From Lachnospiraceae bacterium UBA7050 (lineage in GTDB: Bacteria > Bacillota > Clostridia > Lachnospirales > Lachnospiraceae): 13,747 nt of DNA. The position numbers were made by a program, and so were the translations under genes. The stretch spans positions 81,415 to 95,161 of the forward strand of contig DLAJ01000012.1 of NCBI GenBank assembly GCA_002493905.1, read 5' to 3'. Positions 1-6,561 of this stretch are shown in pieces. The notes below the pieces were generated by a model that was given only the letters and a program-made list of their open reading frames with translations, had not been told where the DNA came from and searched no databases. Numbering within the stretch: position 1 is the first letter of the stretch; each line of letters opens with the position of its first letter.

Positions 1-2429
1 GCTTCCGCTTCTGTTTCGTTCGCTCCCGCTTCTGTTTCCTTCTCTCCCTCAAACAGCAGTTCTTTAGGCAAATACTGATACAGCATTTCAAGCAGTTCCG
101 ATTCCTGAACAGGTTTTGTCAGATAATCCGTGAAACCGGCCTTCCGGTATTCTTCTTTCGCGCCTACAATTGCATTCGCTGTCAGCATGATGACAGGTGT
201 TTCCGCATTGGGATAATCTCCCATCTGTTTCATCCGTGAAAACGTTTCCATACCATTCATTTCCGGCATCATATGATCTAACAGAATGATGTCATAATGC
301 TTCTCCTTCACGCGCAGAAGACATTCCATACCGCTTACTGCAGTATCTATTTTTATCTTTGTCTCCTTCAAAAGCCCCTGTACGACTTTCAGGTTCATAT
401 CTACGTCGTCAACTACCAGAATCTGTGCATCCGGAGCCGTAAAAAAATAGCGTTTCTCATCCGTAGTATTGAGGAAAGTCCGATATCTTTCCGCAAAATC
501 ACCAATCGGTTCATTTTTTACGATACCCTGCCCTAATTTCACAGTAAAACAGGAACCTTTTCCATAAGTGCTTTTTACAGAGATTTCTCCGCCCATCAGA
601 TTTACCAGATTCCCGGTCAGATTGAGCCCCAGTCCGGTTCCCTCAATGTTGCGGTTGCGTTCTTCCTCAATTCTGGTAAAGGATTCAAACAGCTTTCCCA
701 TATCTTCTTCTTTAATGCCGATTCCCGTATCCTCGACCGATGCGATCAGCTGTATCCGGTTCTCCTCTTCGGGCTCAAAATCAAGCGCCAGCGTAATCTT
801 ACCCTCCTTCGTATATTTCACCGCATTGGAAAGAAGGTTGTTCATAATCTGTCTTACCCGTACTTCGTCTCCGTACAGCCATGCTGGAAGTTTGGGATTG
901 ATCTCCATGACAAATTCAATCGGCTTATTTCCCAGTCTCGCCTTTGCCATATTGTAACAGTCATTTAAGACGGAAAACAATTCATATTCTACCAAAAGGA
1001 TTTCCATCTTACCAGACTCAATTTTGGATATATCGAGAATGTCATTGATCAAAGAGAGCAGTAATTGTCCGGCACTTTGAATGTTTTTCGCATATTCCCG
1101 CAGGGTTTCATCCCTGCATTCTTTTAAGAGCATGGCATCCATACCGAGAATCCCGTTAATCGGCGTCCGTATCTCGTGCGACATGTTGGCCAGAAAGCGG
1201 CTCTTTGCAACATTTGCCGCAACAGCCTCATTTTTCGCTTCTTCCACAAACTCAATATGTTCCTCTATGATCTGTCGCAAATAGTTGTAAAGAACACAGA
1301 TCGCAAATACACATACGCCGTATCTGCTGCATTTTCCCAGATCGCCGACCTTTATCGTATAGGTCCTCACAAGATCCGCCAGTGCGCCCGCGATCATACA
1401 GGTCGTGCCAAAAAGCTGTACCCCAACCTGCCTGTTTCTCTCTCTCAATAAACGCCTTATCAGGGAAATCTCTACCACAAATATAAGAGCGAAAATAATC
1501 CCATGTGACAAAAAGGATATTTTCATAAAATCCACAGTCCCCGTCAGCTGAAGAACAAGCTGCAATACCACGTTTACAAGCGAAATGCCCATCAACGCTT
1601 TCATCACTTTCTTCATTTCAGGCATTGTCTCATAAAAATAGGCTTCAATAAAAAGCGGCCCCGTCATTAAGATAATAAAGATCAGATTGGAATATAAGGT
1701 TTGATTGCCATAAAATATTCCGGGCACTTTCGTCTCTATGATGTGATAGATACTCATAAATACAAGATATACTCCCAAATACTCTATCCCGCCTGTTTTT
1801 TTATGCGTTCCTTTCTGCATGACCGCCATGGTCAACAAAACGATCGTAACGATCAAAATGAGTATGATACAGGCCAGATCAAATGCATTCGCTTTCAAAA
1901 AAGCCAGAACGGCGACATCTCTTTTTCCAATGGATATTGAGGTAAGATAGGAGGCATAGTTTTCATAGGGAGATACCATTTCGATCTGAATCTCCCCATT
2001 CAGGCAGTCCGCAGGGATATCGGCAAAAACCATCACGCTTCCTGGTGTATGCCCAAACAGTCTCTGATCCTGTAATCCAAACGTATAAATCTCCTGACCG
2101 TCCACTGTGATTTTCAAAGTTTTATCTGCGGATAAAAAAGTAAGCGTCTTGCCCCAGTATTCGCATGGCAGCGTATTTCTGATGATAATTTTTTCATTTG
2201 CACGGCTTGTTGCATAATAAGGCAGTTCCTTGATCCCTGTCTGTGTTCCATCCTCCCTGATCAGGGCCCACCCTGTATTGAAAGACTGCATCGAATTTTG
2301 GGCAAGCGTCATATCATCTACTTTCGCTGTCTGAATAATAACCACGACAATGATTAATTGAATCAGAAAAACAAGCCAGATTATTTTGCTAAAATATTTC
2401 ATGATATCCGATTTTTCCTTTTGATGCAT
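1..2429 (-). CDS. Hybrid sensor histidine kinase with 7TM sensor and receiver domain (3' end cut by window)
   Basis: A membrane two-component sensor that should autophosphorylate on His and pass phosphate to its own receiver domain; the signal is unknown. 809 residues are visible. In order: a signal-anchor helix (about 13-33), an extracytoplasmic region (35-180), about seven hydrophobic segments (181-385) as in 7TMR-DISM receptors, an H-box NMSHEIRTP with His418, an N-box (NNLLSNAVKYT, from 530), ATP-lid motifs DTGIGI (567-572) and GTGLGL (597-602), and a receiver domain (about 668-788) with acidic pair DD674-675, phospho-acceptor Asp718 in LLDHMMPEMNG and Lys772 in TKP. A Glu/Ala-rich linker then runs off the window, so a second receiver or an Hpt domain may follow. 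The ATG at 2429 has AGGAAAGG about 9 nt upstream; the in-frame ATG at 2402 has a poorer site. It is separated from guaB by a terminator, so it is probably its own unit. Confidence 0.93.
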   Translation of the reverse strand, partial: MHQKEKSDIMKYFSKIIWLVFLIQLIIVVVIIQTAKVDDMTLAQNSMQSFNTGWALIREDGTQTGIKELPYYATSRANEKIIIRNTLPCEYWGKTLTFLSADKTLKITVDGQEIYTFGLQDQRLFGHTPGSVMVFADIPADCLNGEIQIEMVSPYENYASYLTSISIGKRDVAVLAFLKANAFDLACIILILIVTIVLLTMAVMQKGTHKKTGGIEYLGVYLVFMSIYHIIETKVPGIFYGNQTLYSNLIFIILMTGPLFIEAYFYETMPEMKKVMKALMGISLVNVVLQLVLQLTGTVDFMKISFLSHGIIFALIFVVEISLIRRLLRERNRQVGVQLFGTTCMIAGALADLVRTYTIKVGDLGKCSRYGVCVFAICVLYNYLRQIIEEHIEFVEEAKNEAVAANVAKSRFLANMSHEIRTPINGILGMDAMLLKECRDETLREYAKNIQSAGQLLLSLINDILDISKIESGKMEILLVEYELFSVLNDCYNMAKARLGNKPIEFVMEINPKLPAWLYGDEVRVRQIMNNLLSNAVKYTKEGKITLALDFEPEEENRIQLIASVEDTGIGIKEEDMGKLFESFTRIEEERNRNIEGTGLGLNLTGNLVNLMGGEISVKSTYGKGSCFTVKLGQGIVKNEPIGDFAERYRTFLNTTDEKRYFFTAPDAQILVVDDVDMNLKVVQGLLKETKIKIDTAVSGMECLLRVKEKHYDIILLDHMMPEMNGMETFSRMKQMGDYPNAETPVIMLTANAIVGAKEEYRKAGFTDYLTKPVQESELLEMLYQYLPKELLFEGEKETEAGANETEAE

Positions 2430-2453
2430 CGCTATGTCCCTTTCCTGCCGATG

Positions 2454-2486
2454 GAAGTCTTATGATCTTAATACCCGAAGTCTTAT
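2454..2486 (-). promoter_or_regulatory. Pair of 10-bp direct repeats upstream of the sensor kinase
   Basis: Two identical copies of GAAGTCTTAT (plus-strand reading) lie at 2454-2463 and 2477-2486, 23 bp apart start to start, roughly two helical turns. They sit between the guaB terminator and the kinase start. Tandem repeats at this spacing are typical of response-regulator binding sites, so autoregulation of the kinase is possible. This is inference; I see no strong promoter hexamers here (a weak TAGACA-N18-TATTAA on the minus strand overlaps the repeats). Confidence 0.3.
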
Positions 2487-2502
2487 ATCAATGTCTACAG
2501 TT

Positions 2503-2533
2503 AAAAAGATTGGCGCGGATACGCCAATCTTTT
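2503..2533 (-). terminator. Rho-independent terminator of guaB
   Basis: A 12-bp perfect stem (2504-2515 with 2522-2533, core AGATTGGCG/CGCCAATCT) closes a 6-nt loop. Read on the minus strand it ends in TTTTT. It begins about 50 nt past the guaB stop codon and separates guaB from the kinase gene. Confidence 0.85.
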
Positions 2534-2583
2534 CACTTGTCGCAAATTTCCCAGCACCAAAAGAATCTGCGGATGCAAACTCT

Positions 2584-4044
2584 TTAGTGATCGTCCTCCA
2601 CGCTGTAATTCGGCGCTTCCTTTGTGATATGAATGTCGTGCGGATGACTCTCCCTTAATGCTGCCGCTGACATCTTGATAAATCTTCCGTTATTCTGGAG
2701 TTCTTCGATCGTGGCTGTACCGCAGTAACCCATGCCGGACCGCAGACCGCCCATCAGCTGGAATACCGTATCTTCCACATGCCCCTTATATGCCACGCGT
2801 CCTTCCACGCCTTCCGGTACAAGCTTCTTGGCATCGGTCTGGAAATAACGGTCCTTGCTGCCGTTTTCCATCGCCGCAATGGAACCCATTCCCCGGTATA
2901 CCTTAAATTTTCTTCCCTGAAACAGTTCAAACGTCCCCGGCGCTTCATCGCAGCCCGCAAACATAGAGCCCATCATGCAGACGCTCCCGCCTGCCGCAAT
3001 CGCTTTGGTCAGATCGCCGGAATATTTAATGCCGCCGTCTGCAATGATCGGGATACCATACTCCTTTGCAACCGCATAAGCGTTCATGATCGCGGTAATC
3101 TGTGGTACGCCGATTCCCGCAACCACGCGTGTCGTACAGATGGAACCAGGCCCGATTCCGACCTTCACCGCATCCGCACCCGCCTCGATCAGCGCCTTCG
3201 TACCCTCGCCTGTCGCCACATTTCCGGCAATGACCTGAAGGTCAGGATATTTCTCCTTAATCATGCGCAGACATCTTAACACATTTTCGGAGTGTCCGTG
3301 CGCGCTGTCCAGTACAACGACATCCACTTTCGCATCTACCAGCGCACCGACACGCTCTAATACATTCGCCGTAATGCCGACACCTGCACCGCAGAGCAGT
3401 CTTCCCTGTGAATCCTTTGCCGCCAGCGGATACTTGATCGTCTTCTCGATATCTTTGATCGTGATCAACCCGACGAGATTATACTGATCGTCCACGATCG
3501 GAAGCTTTTCCTTTCTTGCTTTTGCAAGAATCTGCTTTGCCTCTTCAAGTGTAATGCCCTCTTTCGCTGTGATCAGCCCTTCGCTCGTCATGGATTCTTT
3601 AATTTTTTTTGTAAAATCTTTCTCGAATTTCAGATCACGGTTTGTAATAATGCCGACAAGCTTTTTGCCTTCCGTAACCGGCACGCCGGAAATACGGAAT
3701 TTAGCCATCAGCGAATCTGCATCTGCAAGAGTATGTTCGGGAGTTAAAGAAAAGGGATCAGTGATAACACCGTTTTCAGAACGCTTAACCTTGTCCACCT
3801 CTTCTGCCTGTTCTTCGATGGACATGTTCTTGTGGATGATGCCGATGCCTCCCTGCCTTGCCATGGCAATCGCCATCCTATGTTCCGTAACCGTATCCAT
3901 TCCGGCACTCATAACCGGAATATTCAGCTTGATCTTCTTCGTAAGCTGCGTTGTAAGGTCAACCTGATTCGGAATCACCTGCGAATAGCTCGGTACTAAC
4001 AGCACATCGTCAAACGTGATTCCCTCGCCGATAATCTGTCCCAT
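2584..4044 (-). CDS. guaB: IMP dehydrogenase
   Basis: Oxidises IMP to XMP with NAD+, the committed step of guanine nucleotide synthesis; cytoplasmic, normally a tetramer. At 486 residues it has the usual bacterial length. The N-terminal barrel part has the family signatures TFDDVLLVP and MSAGMDTVTE. Two CBS domains occupy about 95-200. The catalytic loop GPGSICTTR places the nucleophile at Cys303. The flap has the Arg-Tyr pair at 399-400, and LVPEGVEGRVAYKG follows. All expected catalytic elements are present and nothing is truncated. The ATG at 4044 has AAGGAGG about 10 nt upstream. It has its own near-consensus promoter and terminator, so it is at least partly monocistronic, though read-through from the upstream membrane-protein gene is possible because the spacing is only 65 nt. 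Confidence 0.98.
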   Translation of the reverse strand: MGQIIGEGITFDDVLLVPSYSQVIPNQVDLTTQLTKKIKLNIPVMSAGMDTVTEHRMAIAMARQGGIGIIHKNMSIEEQAEEVDKVKRSENGVITDPFSLTPEHTLADADSLMAKFRISGVPVTEGKKLVGIITNRDLKFEKDFTKKIKESMTSEGLITAKEGITLEEAKQILAKARKEKLPIVDDQYNLVGLITIKDIEKTIKYPLAAKDSQGRLLCGAGVGITANVLERVGALVDAKVDVVVLDSAHGHSENVLRCLRMIKEKYPDLQVIAGNVATGEGTKALIEAGADAVKVGIGPGSICTTRVVAGIGVPQITAIMNAYAVAKEYGIPIIADGGIKYSGDLTKAIAAGGSVCMMGSMFAGCDEAPGTFELFQGRKFKVYRGMGSIAAMENGSKDRYFQTDAKKLVPEGVEGRVAYKGHVEDTVFQLMGGLRSGMGYCGTATIEELQNNGRFIKMSAAALRESHPHDIHITKEAPNYSVEDDH

Positions 4045-4084
4045 TTTCTTCCTGCCTCCTTATGTGTTTGTGTGAATTTGATAA

Positions 4085-4113
4085 AATATAACACTATTCG
4101 GCGGCGGTGTCAA
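4085..4113 (-). promoter_or_regulatory. Housekeeping (sigma-A) promoter of guaB
   Basis: On the minus strand TTGACA (4113-4108) is followed after exactly 17 bp by TATATT (4090-4085), an almost ideal sigma-A promoter about 40 nt before the guaB ATG. The -35 box overlaps the TGA stop codon (4110-4112) of the upstream gene. The leader is too short to hold a purine riboswitch. Confidence 0.85.
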
Positions 4114-4604
4114 TCGTTAAATACCTTTCTCGGTGCAATATTTTTAATCATACGAAGCATATCGTCACCCGGCTCAATAATAACCCCTCTCTGACCTTCA
4201 TATACAAGCAGATAGCGCTTTGCCTCCGCCCTGCCGGAACTGTAGTCGGGCGCTTTGTCAATTCTGTTTTTGTAATCATCCAGATGATAGGAACCAATCG
4301 GTGCAATGACTTCCATACGGTCTATGCTGATCTTTGTGACTCTTTTGCGCTTGGTTTTGTTCATAATCTTGTCGATCGTCAGCTCCTTGTCAACGTACAG
4401 ATATTCAAATTCCAGATTCGTCTTCATCCGTACAAAATACATTGCAACGCCAAACAGAATCGTCCCGATCAATACAATTGGATTCAAGGACAGAATAAAC
4501 AGCACCACTGAAAAAATGATCAAAAACGTTACAACCAGATTCAAAAGCTTTCCTAACAAGGTTCCTTCTTTTTTTACCATTACTTCCACATAACTCTCAC
4601 TCAT
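4110..4604 (-). CDS. Small membrane protein of unknown function upstream of guaB
   Basis: I do not recognise a characterised family. It may belong to one of the conserved Lachnospiraceae DUF families of this size, but I cannot confirm which. The product is 164 residues: a short polar start, two adjacent hydrophobic helices (about 20-37 and 43-57) forming a hairpin, then a soluble tail of about 105 residues that is basic around TKRKRV and likely cytoplasmic. The order resembles proteins with two helices and a PH-like (YcxB/bPH2-type) tail, which is inference only. I chose the ATG at 4604 because AGAGG is 8 nt upstream; a GTG immediately before it (4607) would leave only 5 nt. No terminator separates it from guaB. 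Confidence 0.8.
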   Translation of the reverse strand: MSESYVEVMVKKEGTLLGKLLNLVVTFLIIFSVVLFILSLNPIVLIGTILFGVAMYFVRMKTNLEFEYLYVDKELTIDKIMNKTKRKRVTKISIDRMEVIAPIGSYHLDDYKNRIDKAPDYSSGRAEAKRYLLVYEGQRGVIIEPGDDMLRMIKNIAPRKVFND

Positions 4605-4757
4605 CACAAAATCCTCTCATTTTTCTATGATTATCTTCTTAATATATAGGAAGACATTTACATTTCTATCATACAACAGAATGCACGGATTGGTACAGCC
4701 TTTTTATAAATTTATCATTTTTTTAGTATTTTTCATTTGTTTTTCCAATTCCGCGCA

Positions 4758-4786
4758 TTGACCGCCGATGCTTTACAGAGTAATAT
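4758..4786 (+). promoter_or_regulatory. Sigma-A promoter for the membrane-anchored protein gene
   Basis: TTGACC (4758-4763), a 17-bp spacer, then TAATAT (4781-4786), followed by an AT-rich start region. It predicts a transcript start near 4793, about 45 nt before the chosen ATG. The rest of the 4605-4837 intergenic region is AT-rich, with no clear promoter for the divergent gene. Confidence 0.7.
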
Positions 4787-4837
4787 ATAAAAAAACTTCC
4801 TATTATTTTCTATCATGTGAAAGGTCCGGTCATTAAA

Positions 4838-5527
4838 ATGAGTCAATATAACAGTGTCAATGAAGAAATGAAAGCTCAGGCAGAAAAAGTAAAAAAACGG
4901 CCCCTGCCTAAGCGGATTGCCTACTTTTGGTACTACCATAAATGGCAGATCATTGGCGGAACTGCCGCTGTCCTCCTGGTAGGCTCCATTCTCCACACAC
5001 TCTTAACCGATCATCAGAAGCTGTATCTGACCGGTGTATTTATCAATACACGCCTTACAAACACCGGGCGTGAAGAGCTGATTACAGACTATGCCGCTGC
5101 AAATGATATTGACACACAAAAATATTCCGTGGACTTTGACTGTTCGCTTTTTTATAATGTAGAAGATCCGACGGATTCAGTAAGCACTTATACGCCGGTT
5201 ATGATGCTTGCTTACTCTGAGGGAAAGGTCGGTGACTTCGCACTCATTGATGCAAAAACCTTTGATTTTTTCGGCGCTGCAGGTTATTTTTGTAACTTAA
5301 GTGAAACGTTCGACGAGGCACTGCTTGCTCCTTATGAGGACAAACTTTATACCTATGATTACGATGATGGAAACGGCAGTATCCCAATAGCAGTTGATAT
5401 TTCGGATGCGCCCAGACTCAATCAGCTCGGCTATGAAAGTGATGACGGCGTACTGTTTTCTCTGTTTTATGATGCGCCGCACAAAGAACAGGCGATAACC
5501 TTTCTTACATGGCTTTATACAGAATAA
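4838..5527 (+). CDS. Single-pass membrane-anchored protein of unknown function
   Basis: Not recognised. 229 residues: a charged N-terminal cytoplasmic stretch of about 36 residues (KKRPLPKR), one transmembrane helix (about 37-56) and an extracytoplasmic domain of about 170 residues rich in Asp, Tyr and Thr. The basic side before the helix predicts N-in, C-out topology. There is no lipobox, cleavage site or enzymatic motif that I can see; weak resemblance of the outer part to small solute-binding folds is a guess. I chose the ATG at 4838; an in-frame GTG at 4817 would add 7 residues but has no ribosome site, whereas AAAGG lies (rather far, 13 nt) before the ATG. It is monocistronic: it has its own promoter, and the stop codon touches the terminator stem. 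Confidence 0.78.
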   Translation: MSQYNSVNEEMKAQAEKVKKRPLPKRIAYFWYYHKWQIIGGTAAVLLVGSILHTLLTDHQKLYLTGVFINTRLTNTGREELITDYAAANDIDTQKYSVDFDCSLFYNVEDPTDSVSTYTPVMMLAYSEGKVGDFALIDAKTFDFFGAAGYFCNLSETFDEALLAPYEDKLYTYDYDDGNGSIPIAVDISDAPRLNQLGYESDDGVLFSLFYDAPHKEQAITFLTWLYTE

Positions 5528-5554
5528 AAAAAGAGTGCACTGCACTCTTTTTTT
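5526..5554. terminator. Bidirectional rho-independent terminator
   Basis: GAGTGC-ACT-GCACTC core (5533-5547) flanked by seven A and seven T, giving a 13-bp stem with a U-tract on either strand. On the plus strand it ends the membrane-protein gene. On the minus strand it would stop transcripts leaving the invertible segment to the left. Confidence 0.9.
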
Positions 5555-5665
5555 ATTTCTATGTTTGTCTTCAAAATCCATTCGGCCTCTTTACTGAATC
5601 AAAACCAATCCACAGGCTAAACTAATAATATATCCGATCCTCTATTAATGATCTGAGCACCAATT

Positions 5666-5692
5666 TGCAACTTTTGTATCAGAATGTTGCAT
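5666..5692 (+). repeat. Left 27-bp inverted repeat (recombination site)
   Basis: It is the exact reverse complement of 6410-6436. Each copy is itself quasi-palindromic: TGCAAC and GTTGCA arms around a 14-nt centre (TTTTGTATCAGAAT here), the form expected for two recombinase-binding half-sites around an asymmetric crossover core. Identity ends abruptly on both sides. Confidence 0.9.
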
Positions 5693-5709
5693 TTTCATTT
5701 ACACAATAT

Positions 5710-5736
5710 ATATCGGAGCATATTTCAAATACTTTA
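5710..5736 (-). promoter_or_regulatory. Sigma-28 (SigD/FliA-type) flagellar promoter inside the invertible segment
   Basis: On the minus strand TAAA (5736-5733) is followed by exactly 15 nt and then TCCGATAT (5717-5710). The Bacillus/Clostridia sigma-28 consensus is TAAA-N15-GCCGATAT, so 11 of 12 bases match. It starts 21 nt past the recombinase stop and reads left out of the segment through the left repeat. Only a terminator and the opposing end of the 4838-5527 gene lie there, so it has no sensible target unless the segment inverts. Confidence 0.8.
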
Positions 5737-5756
5737 TAGTGTTTTTCAATTTTTTT

Positions 5757-6338
5757 TCATAAGTGCACATTCAGATAGACTCTGTCCCGGTCATCCTGCT
5801 CAATTCCCAGATAACGCCTTGTAACCCCATAAGAGGAATGATTATAAATATCCACCAGCACCGCAGGCTGCGCTCCCTGCTTCCATGCCTGATAACCGAA
5901 GGTCTTACGCAGGGAATGGCAGCTGATCCGTTCTTCGATACCCGTCTGCTCCGCCGCCTCCCTGATAATACGGAACGCCTGAGAGCGTGAGAGCGGAATC
6001 CCCTCTTTTCTTGCGCTTGGAAACAAATATTGTTCCCCATCCGCATCATACGGATTTCTTCTCAGATTTCCCAAGACTTCAGCCACTGCTGCGTTCACCG
6101 CCACCACACGTTCTTTTCCGGTCTTTTGCTCTTTCACACGGATATGCTCCCGAATCTGCTCTGTCCTCTCATTAAACACATCTTTCCATCTTAGATTCAA
6201 CAAATCGCCAATTCGAAACGCCGTGTTCAGCCCTAATATAATCAATGCATAATTTCGGTAAACCGGTTTTTCCGTCAAATAATACTCTTTGAATTTCTTC
6301 AATTTTTCCTCATCCCTGATCGGGCATGTTGTGCTCAT
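5757..6338 (-). CDS. Tyrosine recombinase (FimB/FimE-sized DNA invertase)
   Basis: A site-specific recombinase that would cut and rejoin DNA through a 3'-phosphotyrosine. The 193 residues hold essentially only the catalytic domain, like FimB/FimE (about 200 residues), and lack the N-terminal arm domain of phage integrases. Catalytic residues all appear: Arg42 (NTAFRIGDLL), Lys72 (EQKTGKE), His141 and Arg144 (CHSLRKTFG), His167 (NHSSYG) and the nucleophile Tyr176 (RRYLGI). The ATG at 6338 has GAGGAGG 6 nt upstream. The gene lies wholly between the 27-bp repeats, so it should act on them. A promoter with its -35 box inside the right repeat probably drives it. What I cannot tell is whether it flips both ways equally or needs a host factor. 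Confidence 0.93.
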   Translation of the reverse strand: MSTTCPIRDEEKLKKFKEYYLTEKPVYRNYALIILGLNTAFRIGDLLNLRWKDVFNERTEQIREHIRVKEQKTGKERVVAVNAAVAEVLGNLRRNPYDADGEQYLFPSARKEGIPLSRSQAFRIIREAAEQTGIEERISCHSLRKTFGYQAWKQGAQPAVLVDIYNHSSYGVTRRYLGIEQDDRDRVYLNVHL

Positions 6339-6387
6339 AGCTCTCCTCCTCTGTGTTCTCGCTTCTTCTCTCTCTTTTTCAACTTCT

Positions 6388-6415
6388 AATATACTTCTAT
6401 TCCCTGTTTATGCAA
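6388..6415 (-). promoter_or_regulatory. Probable promoter of the recombinase, overlapping the right repeat
   Basis: On the minus strand TTGCAT (6415-6410), a 16-bp spacer and TATATT (6393-6388), about 50 nt before the recombinase ATG. The -10 is good; the -35 matches only TTG. The -35 lies inside the 27-bp repeat, so recombinase binding there could block its own promoter, and the promoter is preserved in both orientations because the repeats are identical. Confidence 0.5.
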
Positions 6416-6436
6416 CATTCTGATACAAAAGTTGCA
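6410..6436 (-). repeat. Right 27-bp inverted repeat (recombination site)
   Basis: Exact reverse complement of 5666-5692, 126 nt before the csrA ATG. Its outer side is followed by a loose TGCA-N12-TGCA sequence (6437-6456), possibly a decayed or accessory recombinase half-site pair. Confidence 0.9.
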
Positions 6437-6561
6437 TGCAAAAACATTTGTATGCAAAGGATCACAGCAAGGAATTGCAGCAAAGAATCCGTGTAAAAAG
6501 CAAAAAGCTGCATCTATCTGCATGGCGGCACCTAATCAGGGAAAAGCAAGGAGGTTTTCGT
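6437..6561 (+). promoter_or_regulatory. csrA leader with a GGA hairpin and no visible promoter
   Basis: Between the right repeat and csrA I find no sigma-A or sigma-28 promoter, which fits dependence on a promoter delivered by inversion. A small hairpin GCAA-GGAA-TTGC (6467-6478) shows GGA in its loop, and the csrA ribosome site AAGGAGG (6548-6554) also contains GGA. Together they could let CsrA limit its own translation; the stem is only 4 bp, so this is tentative. Confidence 0.35.

Larger units (their letters stand above)
5666..6436. other. Predicted invertible DNA segment (recombinase plus flagellar promoter)
   Basis: The 771-bp segment is delimited by perfect 27-bp inverted repeats and holds one tyrosine recombinase gene plus an outward-facing sigma-28 promoter at its left inner edge. 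Seen directly: the repeats, the gene and the promoter. Inferred: inversion by the enclosed recombinase would turn the promoter from facing left (into the terminator at 5526-5554) to facing right (into csrA and flagellin). A site x moves to 12102-x, so the transcript start near 5703 would move to about 6399, roughly 163 nt before the csrA ATG. No target-site duplication flanks the repeats and no transposase is present, which argues against an insertion sequence. Confidence 0.82.

Noticed and set aside
5666..6436. The segment as an insertion sequence or integrated mobile element
   Set aside because: The enzyme is a short tyrosine recombinase of invertase size, there is no transposase, and no target duplication flanks the repeats (CAATT on the left, TGCAA on the right).
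6437..6456. A third recombination site (TGCA-N12-TGCA) beside the right repeat
   Set aside because: Only the end tetranucleotides match and the centre is unlike the 27-bp sites; at best an accessory or decayed half-site.
6436..6561. An N-terminal extension of CsrA starting at ATG 6436
   Set aside because: The frame is open but has no ribosome site there, while the ATG at 6562 has AAGGAGG and gives the canonical CsrA start.
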